In this document: piece by piece, positions 54,361 through 62,724 of the stretch
Layout of the letters: each line of letters starts with the position of its first letter
Numbering within the stretch: position 1 is the first letter of the stretch
NCBI RefSeq assembly: GCF_000803265.1
Contig: NW_014575400.1
Span: 62,001-126,000, forward strand
Reading direction: 5' to 3'
DNA length: 64,000 bases
From: Ordospora colligata OC4
Taxonomy: Eukaryota > Microsporidia > Ordosporidae
The notes under the pieces: model-generated
The model's input: only the letters and a program-made list of their open reading frames with translations
Database searches by the model: none
What the model was told of the DNA's origin: nothing
Made by a program: the position numbers and the translations under genes

Positions 54361-55317
54361 ATGCTGATGCTATCTGTTATTATTTCAATTGCAGCAGTTG
54401 TAGCAAAGGAAGCAGGTATGCCAAATGACCTGAGTAGTAATATCGAGGGATTCGGACCTAGTAAATTCGATAGTCTGCTGAGTCCAAGCATCCCAATGTC
54501 GGACCTGAAAGGATACGCAAATGATCACAACCACAAAAGAGATCACAAAGGATTCGGAAATCTTAGTATAATTAGTTTCAACATGGAGAGTGCGACCGAT
54601 TCAAGTCGTGATGGACTTCAGGATTTTGTATTAGGCCTTCTGGATTCATCGCATCCATCAGTCATGACACTGCAATCAATCAGGAAGAAAGAGATTGATG
54701 CGCTGAGCACAAAGTTGCTTGGGCACTATGGAATCCTGAATGATGATCAGGGATCGATAAATGTTCTGGAGAGTCCAAAATTATATCTTCCGATAATCTA
54801 TGATACACAGCATGTTAGGAAAATCTCGAATGGATACTACAGAAACCCGGAACAGAGCAAGATTATCTATGCAAGTTGGGCAGTGTTTGAGACACTCGCC
54901 ACCAAACAGTGGTTCACGGTGATCAATCTCGACCTGTATAATGCCTACGAAGAAAAGATCGACGTCAAAATGGCAAACATCCTGCGTGACATTCACGTAG
55001 ATCCCACAATTAGCGCAAGACCGGTGTTTTACATGGGAAGGATCAATGTTGCCTCTGATAGACTCAAGCAAGTTATCGAGAATAACTACATCAACCCGCT
55101 TGACAAGGACATAAATTCCAAGAACGAGGAGCGATTCACAATGATAAATCCCTCCGACATACAAACAGACCATCAGAGAGATTACATACTTATTAGTGAG
55201 AAGAAACAAAATGATCCAAATGCAATCCATAATGTAAAGACAATCCACTATGCAAGGATATTAAGATTAGGTATTCCAGGACTTAACTATCCGATACATA
55301 CGATAGTTTCGCTGTAG
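54361..55317 (+). CDS. Secreted protein with degenerate DNase I-like (EEP) fold
   Basis: The protein has 318 residues. A signal peptide is likely (MLMLSVIISIAAVVA, cut after about 15). The body follows the layout of endonuclease/exonuclease/phosphatase proteins: LSIISFNMES (usual ...NM/N...), WFTVINLDLYNA (usual THL), RPVFYMGRINV (usual GDFN), RDYILIS (usual DYI) and a final strand YPIHTIVSL (usual SDHYPV). The acidic and His residues that coordinate metal are replaced in several of these places. It probably lacks nuclease activity and may have become a secreted binding or effector protein (inference). No CCC precedes the start. Confidence 0.5.
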   Translation: MLMLSVIISIAAVVAKEAGMPNDLSSNIEGFGPSKFDSLLSPSIPMSDLKGYANDHNHKRDHKGFGNLSIISFNMESATDSSRDGLQDFVLGLLDSSHPSVMTLQSIRKKEIDALSTKLLGHYGILNDDQGSINVLESPKLYLPIIYDTQHVRKISNGYYRNPEQSKIIYASWAVFETLATKQWFTVINLDLYNAYEEKIDVKMANILRDIHVDPTISARPVFYMGRINVASDRLKQVIENNYINPLDKDINSKNEERFTMINPSDIQTDHQRDYILISEKKQNDPNAIHNVKTIHYARILRLGIPGLNYPIHTIVSL

Positions 55318-55544
55318 ATGTTCTTGGAAGCATCGGACAGAATGAGTCCCGAGTGGATGGATATTAATGAGCCTGAGTATTAATAAATATTGCGTTTTAA
55401 ATTGTGTATTGTTGATGTGTGGATAGATTGCAAAGGGGCTGCTTTTGAAACATCAGTGGCTGTTTGTTTCATTTTGTGCTTGATGGATGTATAAACACGA
55501 GCATCCTGCTGCATGATATTTTTTCAAAAAACACTCCCTTAAAT

Positions 55545-55850
55545 ATGAACCAAGGCGTATCAACGTATTCTGGACGAAGCATACCTAAAGGATCTGGCAT
55601 GTTCAAGATTATGAATGATGGAAAGGTGATCTTGACGGCTTCTAACAAGGAGAGGAGACTGATCAAAAGATGCATCAATCCAAGAGATGTCAAGTGGACC
55701 ATCCCTAGCAGGGAGTTCCTTGGAAAAGAGGCTCAGTATGTAGTCGAGAAGATGAATGTGCAGAAGACCAAGATTGTTCGTGGGTTCAAGAACATTGGCG
55801 CAAGCTTGATGCAGAAGTTTATGGCAGGTGGTAAGCCATCTGAGAAATAA
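55545..55850 (+). CDS. RPL24: Ribosomal protein eL24
   Basis: The protein has 101 residues, shorter than human eL24 (157). It keeps TYSGRSIPKGSGMFKI and the strand-loop DGKVILTAS followed by KRCINPRDVKWTIPSREF, which parallels the family's FSG..IYPGHG..., DGKVF.F and +NPR.I.WT..YR. The N-terminal Cys of the family is not present, so no zinc finger. Start ATG 55545 follows CCCTTAAAT and replaces a longer upstream frame. The ribosome biogenesis paralogue RLP24 is the alternative, but its four-cysteine zinc motif is missing here. Confidence 0.8.
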   Translation: MNQGVSTYSGRSIPKGSGMFKIMNDGKVILTASNKERRLIKRCINPRDVKWTIPSREFLGKEAQYVVEKMNVQKTKIVRGFKNIGASLMQKFMAGGKPSEK

Positions 55851-56186
55851 ATTGGTCTACTTTGAATTTTTTATTTGTGCATGAGTATTCGTTTGCTAAG
55901 TTTCTAAAGATGTGTTGCGATGTGTATTAGAATGTATCTTGTATAACTTGAGTCTGAAGTTTATTGATCCTCTATATGAAGCATCATGGTATTATATATA
56001 ATCGAGTTGATCAAATAATGCATGCTTAATATTTCAATATATTTTTATTGATATAGCATTTAATAGTTTTGGATCATGCACAATGGAAGGCTTTGCAGTT
56101 CATTTATTTGATCTCTTACTAATTGAATGCTATGAGAACCTCAAGAATACTTTGGGAAACTAACTCAAACAGATTCAAATATTTTA
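55851..56186. other. AT-rich intergenic region
   Basis: This 336-bp gap lies between the 3' ends of eL24 and RPA3. It is AT-rich; I see no gene, RNA or repeat in it. Confidence 0.5.
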
Positions 56187-56471
56187 TTAGAACATTCCTG
56201 GATACTTTGATGCAACATTGATAAACCGATGGTACATATCGGCATCAAATTCACTTCCTATTGGATGTACACTGCTTTCCTTTAACATTCCGTTTTCTAT
56301 AGTTCCACACACAAGTACAAATCCTGACCTATATGAGTCCACATTAGAATGCTTGACATAAACCTCTTTGTCCTTGAATTTCAACACAATCGCTCCATCT
56401 TCAAGACGTTCAAATTTGCCAATCACAGAAGCAGCTTCGCCCTCATGCCCTGCAACATCCTCAAAGTACAT
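56187..56471 (-). CDS. RFA3: Replication protein A 14-kDa subunit (RPA3)
   Basis: The protein has 94 residues (human 121). RPA3 is the smallest OB-fold subunit of the single-strand DNA binding complex. The barrel strands VIGKFERLEDGAIVLKFKDK and FVLVCGTIENG fit the family, and the ending GSEFDADMYHRFINVASKYP matches the RPA3 C-terminal helix (FG..FDL..Y.......++P.LF). Start ATG 56471 is directly preceded by CCC; the upstream hydrophobic frame is spurious. Confidence 0.75.
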   Translation of the reverse strand: MYFEDVAGHEGEAASVIGKFERLEDGAIVLKFKDKEVYVKHSNVDSYRSGFVLVCGTIENGMLKESSVHPIGSEFDADMYHRFINVASKYPGMF

Positions 56472-56523
56472 GGGAGGCAAATACAGCAGTATGAAATGTA
56501 CAAAATGAATCCCCAGGCATTTC

Positions 56524-57132
56524 ATGGCATGCGATATACGAGCTCTGTGCTTAAGTAGAAACACAACAATAGAAATGGCAAGAGACAGAGGGTACAGCAC
56601 TACACAGGAGATAATGGAGGTTGCTGAGTTTTATGAGAAGTATCCGTTTGCTCTTACAAAGCGATCCACAATGAACTTCACGGCCGTTGATGGAAATAAG
56701 CCAGTTGCAATTCACTTTGGAGAAGATGAAAAGATGGGTAAGAAGGCTTTTGAGGTGCTGGTGTCACAATATGAAAAAGATGGGATACTCCATCTGATTC
56801 TTGTGGTTGCACAAATGCCAAGTCCAACAGTGATGTCTATGATATTGCTGATACCTCGGCTTGTGATTGAGGTTTTTTTGGTTGAGGAGCTTGTGTTCAA
56901 TAAGACAAAGCATGCATGGGTTCCTCCACACAGGATCCTGTCGAGAGAGGAGCAAGAAGCTGTCCTGAAGAGTCTGAAGCTTGGCCCACAAGATCTTCCT
57001 AGGATCCAGAAGAGTGATGTGATTGCTAGATATTTTGGAGCAAAGCAGGGAGACATCATGGAGATCATAAGAAGGTCAAAGACTGCAGGGGAGTCTGTTT
57101 ACTATAGGGTTGTTGTGGACAAGCAGAAATAA
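56524..57132 (+). CDS. RPB5: RNA polymerase subunit RPB5 (RPABC1)
   Basis: The protein has 202 residues (human 210). RPB5 is shared by all three nuclear RNA polymerases and forms part of the lower jaw. The N-terminal jaw domain has RNTTIEMARDRGYSTTQEI (human [20 protein letters not shown]). The conserved assembly domain carries HAWVPPHRILSREEQEAVL, LPRIQKSDVIARYFGAKQGD and SKTAGESVYYRVV. Start ATG 56524 has CCCC about 12 nt upstream; 52 bp separate it from the divergent RPA3 start. Confidence 0.95.
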   Translation: MACDIRALCLSRNTTIEMARDRGYSTTQEIMEVAEFYEKYPFALTKRSTMNFTAVDGNKPVAIHFGEDEKMGKKAFEVLVSQYEKDGILHLILVVAQMPSPTVMSMILLIPRLVIEVFLVEELVFNKTKHAWVPPHRILSREEQEAVLKSLKLGPQDLPRIQKSDVIARYFGAKQGDIMEIIRRSKTAGESVYYRVVVDKQK

Positions 57133-57194
57133 AATGTTTGACTTTAGTTTATTGATGCAGCAGTTGATTACTTCACGCGTTTGCTTAGGAAATT

Positions 57195-57530
57195 ATGCGA
57201 TTATATGCAATATGTAGCACCCTGCCTGCAATGGAAAGTTTATTGAGACTGTTGCAACTTAACACAAGATTTGCCACAAATGACATTTCAAAAGAGTTTC
57301 TACAACGAAGAGTAGGACTTGGATATGCAATGAAGTACCAGAAACTCGATAGGTCAGTGATACAAACATTCATCAAATCAAAGAGGAAGAACGAAGAGTT
57401 GGCACGTTACACATCACTTAGCAGCAGCTCTATGCATAATGTCAATGCAAACTATGATAATGATGATGAATGCGGTCGATCAGGCATTGTGAAGAAGCGA
57501 AGTGTAAGTGCAAACTCATATAGAACATAA
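57195..57530 (+). CDS. Unknown small basic protein
   Basis: The protein has 111 residues: helical N-terminal half (MESLLRLLQLNTRF, ISKEFLQRRVGLGYAMKY), a Lys-rich stretch (IKSKRKNEEL), then a Ser/Asn-rich disordered tail with KKRSVS. No family recognised. The second Met (codon 13, MESLLRL) could be the start. Tail composition suggests a nuclear or regulated protein (inference). Confidence 0.5.
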   Translation: MRLYAICSTLPAMESLLRLLQLNTRFATNDISKEFLQRRVGLGYAMKYQKLDRSVIQTFIKSKRKNEELARYTSLSSSSMHNVNANYDNDDECGRSGIVKKRSVSANSYRT

Positions 57531-57570
57531 AAGAATGAATGCACAAAACAGACATTCAGATCAACCCTGA

Positions 57571-57792
57571 ATGAAAAAGCTTGATGAAGCACATGATCTT
57601 GAAATCACAAAGATCCTTGCAAAAGTAATGCAATGTAGCTACAAGAAGAAGCAAGTAAACGAGATTATCTCAAGAATTATGCAAAAAATTGAAACGGTCA
57701 TTAATTTGCATGATAACAATCAAAGTATCGAGTCTTTGAGGTCTGAGTTTGTAACTCTGAAGCAAGAAGCATATTCACTTATGAAGCCATAG
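57571..57792 (+). CDS. Unknown small helical protein
   Basis: The protein has 73 residues, predicted as two amphipathic helices (ITKILAKVMQCSYKKKQVN and IESLRSEFVTLKQEAYSLM) typical of small subunits of helical-bundle complexes such as Mediator or kinetochore. No family recognised. Start ATG 57571 follows CCCTGA, which supports it as a real gene. It lies 40 bp after the preceding gene on the same strand. Confidence 0.5.
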   Translation: MKKLDEAHDLEITKILAKVMQCSYKKKQVNEIISRIMQKIETVINLHDNNQSIESLRSEFVTLKQEAYSLMKP

Positions 57793-57865
57793 AACGATGT
57801 AATAAATTAGGAATAATATCTGTATAATGCTTCATACAATTTTGTTGCAATTTCCATGGAAATCA

Positions 57866-58906
57866 TCAGCTGTAGTTATTCCACTCTGCTTTGTTGTCTT
57901 GCGAATAGTAGTCCATAAGATATTCACCGCCAGTGTAAAATACTTCGAATGGATTCAGAAGCGGTTTCTTAAATGTCGTTCCCCAATCTATGCTAAGTCT
58001 TGGGCATGATATTTGCACAAAGCTGTCTATGAAGTTGTATCTATCCAAGTGCTTCTGTTTGATTTCCTGGAGCATAATCAAATAAATATCGTATTGTTTT
58101 AGCCTTTCAATCATATTCTTGAGTATTTTCCTGCTGCCTTGTCTTCCTAAGGTTCCAAGAATCACACCAAACGACTTTCCTTGGAATGCCTTTCTAATCT
58201 CCTCCTTCCTGATTCTTTTCATGGCTTCATAATCATAGAACTCTCTTGTCATTATCCTACTGAAAGGGCAGTATTTGTAGAAGTCGAGGTGTGGATTCTG
58301 AATCATTGCGCTTTCTAAGTGGAATCTACCATCTCCAATAGATACCACAGCAGACACACCATTTATTCTGGGAGATGTGCATCCAAGAACTTCTCCTCCA
58401 CTCAATGGCTTGACCTGTGGCAATGCACCTGGTTTGCTCTCCTTCTCAAGAGCCTTCTGCAACCTATGAATGCTTGAATTGAACTGTATCGTTCCTATTA
58501 TTGCAATTCTGCCAGGAATATTTGTTCTGATAATCTCTGCAGCATGCTCAACATCTATTTTGATGTCTACAAACACATACAGCACCTTGGTGTCCATCTC
58601 GCTTATGGGAACCAAGCATGAATGCCCATAGTGAATCAGAAGATCTGACTTGACATTCTTATCGTCTATGCAGCATCCGCCATACACAACATCGTTCAGA
58701 ATAACACACTCAGCACCCGTGTATCTTTCTATTATGTCAATTATTACCAGTGCATACTTGAGCAGACCATCAGGAAATTGCAGCGTTATTTTCTTTGCAT
58801 TTAGTCTTTTGATTGTTCTGAGAGTCTTGCCAACCTCAAAGTTGTAATTGCTGGGCAAGTACTTCAAGCACTCAGGAGCCACTTCTTCTTGCTTAAGAAC
58901 GACCAT
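57866..58906 (-). CDS. DPH1: Diphthamide synthesis protein DPH1
   Basis: The protein has 346 residues (yeast DPH1 425). DPH1 with DPH2 is an iron-sulfur enzyme transferring the aminocarboxypropyl group from S-adenosylmethionine to a His of elongation factor 2. The cluster cysteines are C79 in VYGGCCIDD, C176 in VLGCTSPR and C301 in QISCPRLSIDWG. LGTLGRQG and KPLLNPFEVFY are family signatures of DPH1 rather than DPH2. Start ATG 58906 is the first ATG in frame; the upstream open frame lacks one. It is divergent from 58956. Confidence 0.93.
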   Translation of the reverse strand: MVVLKQEEVAPECLKYLPSNYNFEVGKTLRTIKRLNAKKITLQFPDGLLKYALVIIDIIERYTGAECVILNDVVYGGCCIDDKNVKSDLLIHYGHSCLVPISEMDTKVLYVFVDIKIDVEHAAEIIRTNIPGRIAIIGTIQFNSSIHRLQKALEKESKPGALPQVKPLSGGEVLGCTSPRINGVSAVVSIGDGRFHLESAMIQNPHLDFYKYCPFSRIMTREFYDYEAMKRIRKEEIRKAFQGKSFGVILGTLGRQGSRKILKNMIERLKQYDIYLIMLQEIKQKHLDRYNFIDSFVQISCPRLSIDWGTTFKKPLLNPFEVFYTGGEYLMDYYSQDNKAEWNNYS

Positions 58907-58955
58907 AAGGCCAATGCACCGAATTGATTTGAATAGCACAACTCCCTTACTTTGA

Positions 58956-59228
58956 ATGGGCGCAAATAAATCACTACGGAGCGATGAATGCAAAGAAGTG
59001 CTTGTTGAGGCACTTGAGTTGCATATCAAAAATCACGGGTTTGATAAGCAGATTAATGAGTTTCTTGACAATGCAGTTTATGCAAAGATGCATGATGCGA
59101 TAAACATAAACGAAGTATTTGAAATGCTGCATAAGTTTGTTGTTGATAATCTACCACCTGATATACAGCAGGGATTCTATTGTGATGTGAAGAATTTTAT
59201 AAGCGAAAACGTAACGACTGACGAGTGA
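58956..59228 (+). CDS. Small protein with possible N-myristoylation site
   Basis: The protein has 90 residues. It starts MGANKSLR, which fits the myristoylation pattern (Gly2, small residue, Ser6). The rest is helical (CKEVLVEALELHIKNHG, VFEMLHKFVVDNLPPDIQQ). No family recognised. It could be a small membrane-tethered adaptor (inference). Start ATG 58956 has CCC about 10 nt upstream and lies 49 bp from the divergent DPH1 start. Confidence 0.5.
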   Translation: MGANKSLRSDECKEVLVEALELHIKNHGFDKQINEFLDNAVYAKMHDAININEVFEMLHKFVVDNLPPDIQQGFYCDVKNFISENVTTDE

Positions 59229-59340
59229 TCAGATTGGGGAAGAATGGTTTTGTATTTGGTTGCATAAACAGCACGATTAGTGTTTCAATTCAAGACCATG
59301 TTTCATCACCGTTGATAAATGTAGTGGGTGGAAGTGGAGC

Positions 59341-60582
59341 ATGAGACTCCTTGTCTGGGTAATGCATTTGTTGCTTGGACATGGTTTATGTAATGCAATG
59401 TATGAAGAGTACACCGAAATGATGCGGCCGCTTGGAGATGATGACATCCTCAAAGTTATTGGTAATATGATCGAGCTAGATTCTAAGAAGACCCATAAGA
59501 AAGTAATATTTTACATCAAAAGTATTGACAAGCAGCAGTATGGAAACGAAAACATCATTGTGATCACATCCTCGGATTCCAAAGAGCCACTGTTTCTAGG
59601 ATATTTAGGTGGGAAGAGGAAGAGGTTAGTTGTACAAAACCAGGCATTTGAATGGAATCTAAAAAGAGTGGAAGGCGTCAATGGATACAATATTATGCCT
59701 GATGATGTTGATGATGAGTGCCTAACACTATTTGACAATAGTATTCTAAGCATCTCTGAATGTAGGATTGAATACAGCAGGCAGATTTTTGTTTTTGAGG
59801 ATGAACCTTATTCAGATCGTCGTCGCTATGAAAAGTATACCAGACGTGCAAATAAGATGAGCAGTCGTTATTATTCAGATAGTTCATCGGACTTAGCATA
59901 TGACCGAAACGACAACTACTATTCTAAATACGCTGAGGATGATAGTTCACATGAGCCAACAATGTTTAAAAAGATGAAGTCGTTGCCAGATTCCTCAGAT
60001 TCAGATGACATTAAAGAGTTGTTGGAGCCTAGTATTGTAATAATGGCTTCTGATATGCCAAAGTCTGTTAATAGCACAACAACCAGCAGTATAAACACAT
60101 ATAGCGATAGCATGTCATCTCCTATCCCTGTAACTGTATCGACCTCTGTTTTAATATCGACCTCTGTTTTGACATCGACTTCTATATCGACTGTTTTGGT
60201 CCAGGTGACAAAGACAATTGATGAGCAGGCGATAACAATCATCAACGAACCAATAAAAAATGCAAAACCTCACAGATGTGTGAACAAAAATGTTCTTCCG
60301 TCGATTATCTCGGCATCGGATGTCTGCAATGAAAATGAAAGCAACAGCAGCAGTGAGTCATTGAACGAGTCGAATTACTATCAAAATGATTTGAAGCACT
60401 ACAATAACTTGGCAGACATGAGAATTCAAGACATCAAGAGCCTTAATGATATGAAAACATTTAGCTTAAATGAGTTTCCTGTGCTTAAAAAATTTATTTC
60501 TCTGTATGAAACTGATAGCAATACCCAGATACAAAGCACAATCACTAATTCTTATCCATTATCAATAACAACCGTTGTATAG
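59341..60582 (+). CDS. Secreted Ser/Thr-rich protein, possibly lectin-like head
   Basis: The protein has 413 residues. A signal peptide is likely (RLLVWVMHLLLGHGLC, cut near residue 19). Residues 30-150 form a beta-rich domain (KKVIFYIKS, NIIVITSS, PLFLGYLGGK, QAFEWNL) reminiscent of a beta-trefoil, similar in layout to the ricin-B-like protein encoded at 60897-61610. The rest is low complexity: RRRYEKYTRR, Tyr/Ser/Asp-rich, then Ser/Thr-rich with three TSVLISTS-type repeats (60140-60200), an expected site for O-glycosylation. It may be a wall or surface protein (inference). A GGG lies upstream of the start. Confidence 0.5.
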   Translation: MRLLVWVMHLLLGHGLCNAMYEEYTEMMRPLGDDDILKVIGNMIELDSKKTHKKVIFYIKSIDKQQYGNENIIVITSSDSKEPLFLGYLGGKRKRLVVQNQAFEWNLKRVEGVNGYNIMPDDVDDECLTLFDNSILSISECRIEYSRQIFVFEDEPYSDRRRYEKYTRRANKMSSRYYSDSSSDLAYDRNDNYYSKYAEDDSSHEPTMFKKMKSLPDSSDSDDIKELLEPSIVIMASDMPKSVNSTTTSSINTYSDSMSSPIPVTVSTSVLISTSVLTSTSISTVLVQVTKTIDEQAITIINEPIKNAKPHRCVNKNVLPSIISASDVCNENESNSSSESLNESNYYQNDLKHYNNLADMRIQDIKSLNDMKTFSLNEFPVLKKFISLYETDSNTQIQSTITNSYPLSITTVV

Positions 60583-60896
60583 ATGAGCTGGCATGTATCA
60601 ACCACTAAATGGTGCTTTAATTAGCAGCATACATTTTGCACTCAATACATAGATATGAGTAATTGCATCAAAATGTTTACTTGGTTGATTATATGATAAC
60701 ACAGATATTAAAAGATCTAATGTAATTGTTCCTGAGAGATTTTTATATGAATAAAAAGTAATATGTTTTTATTGTGAAGGTTCTAGTAAGATTGGCACTG
60801 AGCTGTAGCAGATAAATACTTCTATGCATTGCTTAACAAATAAACTGATTTCTGAATATAATTCAAGTAGAAAACATTGTGATAACATATCACATT
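60583..60896. other. AT-rich intergenic region
   Basis: This 314-bp AT-rich gap lies between the convergent secreted-protein genes. Apart from poly(A)-signal-like aataaa words I see nothing in it. Confidence 0.5.
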
Positions 60897-61610
60897 CTAT
60901 TTCATATAAATCATGCTATAGCCATTTGTATACTCAAAGCCTGCTTTTAGTTTGTTTATTTCAACATACTTCACTATTCGTTTCGTCATGTCTTCTCCGT
61001 TGGCTGCTTTCTTAACCAAACGTGTATCTTTCTCCAATTCTGGATGCAAGTAGATAGAGCCTCTCAATGAAGATACGATTGTGAATATCTGTTTCTTGTT
61101 ATCGACATCACATGGATTAAAATAAAGCTTCATTCCATTTATGCCATCATAAGTATATGGTTCATCCGGGTTGTCTACTACTGTAAGGCACAAATCATCT
61201 GATACGATTTGGAACTGCGTGTGATCGTTTGTTGTGTTATATAGGAACAGCGAAGACGATGCTTCGTCGTCTTGTTTCACTCCTTCCAGAGATGAACCGG
61301 ATTTTGTAACAGTAATGCACGGATCCTTTTTCAGCCTCAACCATATGTTTTTTGATGTGGCCTGATATGCAAGATTGAAAACCTGGTTTTCTATAGTGGA
61401 ATCAGATATCTCTGTAAGCATTGCCACAAAATGTTTCCGGTCATCCTCATGATGTGTTCCAAGAATCATAAGTGGATGCTTCCTGTGCATTATATTCAGC
61501 AACATCACTCCATCATCCTTGATATTGAAAGCACGCTTGCTGCCTTTATCACATACTGCAGCTAAGTATTTCCCGATAAAAAAACTTATCCAAAGCAGCT
61601 TGAAAAACAT
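60897..61610 (-). CDS. Secreted ricin-B-lectin-like protein
   Basis: The protein has 237 residues. Signal peptide MFFKLLWISFFIGKYLAAVC, cut near residue 18. The mature part is a beta-trefoil-like protein: the repeating short strands with CITVTKSGSS, LCLTVVDNPDEP and GSIYLHPELEK resemble the Q-x-W-related repeats of ricin B domains, though QxW itself is replaced (QIFTIVS, QFQIVS). Microsporidia have families of secreted ricin-B-like proteins, some localised to spore wall and polar tube or supposed to bind host glycans. It is not the ricin toxin A chain and no toxin activity is implied. Confidence 0.65.
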   Translation of the reverse strand: MFFKLLWISFFIGKYLAAVCDKGSKRAFNIKDDGVMLLNIMHRKHPLMILGTHHEDDRKHFVAMLTEISDSTIENQVFNLAYQATSKNIWLRLKKDPCITVTKSGSSLEGVKQDDEASSSLFLYNTTNDHTQFQIVSDDLCLTVVDNPDEPYTYDGINGMKLYFNPCDVDNKKQIFTIVSSLRGSIYLHPELEKDTRLVKKAANGEDMTKRIVKYVEINKLKAGFEYTNGYSMIYMK

Positions 61611-61816
61611 GTTCTCATCCTTCTAAACAGTATTTATATTCTCAAACAATCTGCAACTGTATCAGAGTGCATCAGACAATTACTACCACAAACATAATCA
61701 AACACATTCTAACTGCGAGGCATTCACATACAGTTATTGTACACAAGTCATTCACCATGGCTCAATATTAAAAATCCTCACTTTCACAAACCAAAAATTC
61801 ATATCCGAAAATCATT

Positions 61817-62138
61817 TTATTTTGCATGTTGCTTATTCATGCTGCCAAAAATCTTTCCTGCCGGTGTAGTTGTAGCATATGCCCCTCCTGCAAACTTGCG
61901 CTTGCAAAACTTGCACTCCCATATTCCAACTGCCATCCTCTTCAGAGTGCTCTTTCCACATGCATTACACTTATGCTTCGCCTTCTGTATCTCAAGCACG
62001 CTTTTCATCCTCTTACGCAGCGTAGACCCGTATCTTGCTCCAAAACATCCAGATATCCCAACCTTCTTTGTTCCTTTTCCCTAAAAGTTAGCTTGCTCCA
62101 CAATTCTTCAGATTGCCTTTATCACTTACCATTTCCAT
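61817..62138 (-). CDS. RPL37A: Ribosomal protein eL43 (RPL37A), two exons
   Basis: Exon 1 is 62130-62138 (ATG GAA ATG), exon 2 is 61817-62080, and the intron is 62081-62129. Joined, they give 90 residues (human 92). The protein binds rRNA in the large subunit. After the junction, [20 protein letters not shown] matches human eL43's start (TKKVGIVGKYGTRYGAS), then a zinc ribbon C-x2-C...C-x2-C (KCNAC, ECKFC) and [21 protein letters not shown]. Without splicing the frame is closed by TAG directly before GKGTKK and has no proper ATG. CCC directly precedes the ATG. Confidence 0.93.
62081..62129 (-). other. Spliceosomal intron (49 nt) in eL43
   Basis: On the minus strand it opens GTAAGT and ends GCTAACTTTTAG: a branch-site-like CTAAC only a few bases from the TAG acceptor, as in other microsporidian introns, which lie near the 5' end of ribosomal protein genes. 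Removing it restores a full-length eL43 reading frame. Confidence 0.92.
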
Positions 62139-62402
62139 GGGCAGTAAAAAATTCATCTTAAACCTGCGTTTACAAGTCATTAATACATCAGCATAACTAG
62201 TTCGTCTCTAAATAATTTAAAGAATGTTTGGAAACATATTCAAATCATTCCCAAGTGATATTCAAATGATTCTCAGATGATATTCAAATATATTCAAGAT
62301 ATAAACTCAACTACTGTTCAATCATAATCAAATGATTCCCAGGTGATATTCAACTACTGTTCATGATATAATCAAATGATACTCAACTACTGTTCAATCA
62401 TA
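62139..62402. repeat. Spacer with imperfect repeats
   Basis: From about 62235 to 62402, words such as caactactgttcaatcata, ataatcaaatgattccca and aggtgatattcaa recur two to four times in shuffled order. No gene is seen. Confidence 0.6.
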
Positions 62403-62588
62403 TCAGGATATGCTAAAACTAAATTTCGATTTCATCAGGTTGCTAAACAATCGATTACTTGCAGAAATGCTGTTAAGCAAGGCGTCACCCTGCTCTATCT
62501 CAATACTACTCTTAGTAGATGTTCGCACCTCACTTCCCTCTCCTCTACAAATCGTAACAAAACACACTATAAACTCTAAAAAGCGCAT
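62403..62588 (-). CDS. Possible small secreted protein
   Basis: The protein has 61 residues. MRFLEFIVCFVTICRGEGSE looks like a signal peptide cut near residue 18. The mature rest is Ser-rich without cysteines (SSIEIEQGDALLNSISASN). GC content is higher than in the flanking repeat. No CCC motif, no recognised family, no homologue in the window. It may be a chance frame. Confidence 0.3.
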   Translation of the reverse strand: MRFLEFIVCFVTICRGEGSEVRTSTKSSIEIEQGDALLNSISASNRLFSNLMKSKFSFSIS

Positions 62589-62724
62589 TGTTTATCGCTC
62601 ACCATTGCATTATATTCAATACATACATATTGTTTCATCTTGCTATTTACTTCAAGCTGCTACATTCATACACTAACCATACCTACTTAACAAAGAATAC
62701 CAAACACCATATACTCAATATACT

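Noticed and set aside
60897..61610. Ricin-type toxin
   Set aside because: Only a beta-trefoil lectin-like domain is present; no ribosome-inactivating A-chain domain is found in this gene or around it.
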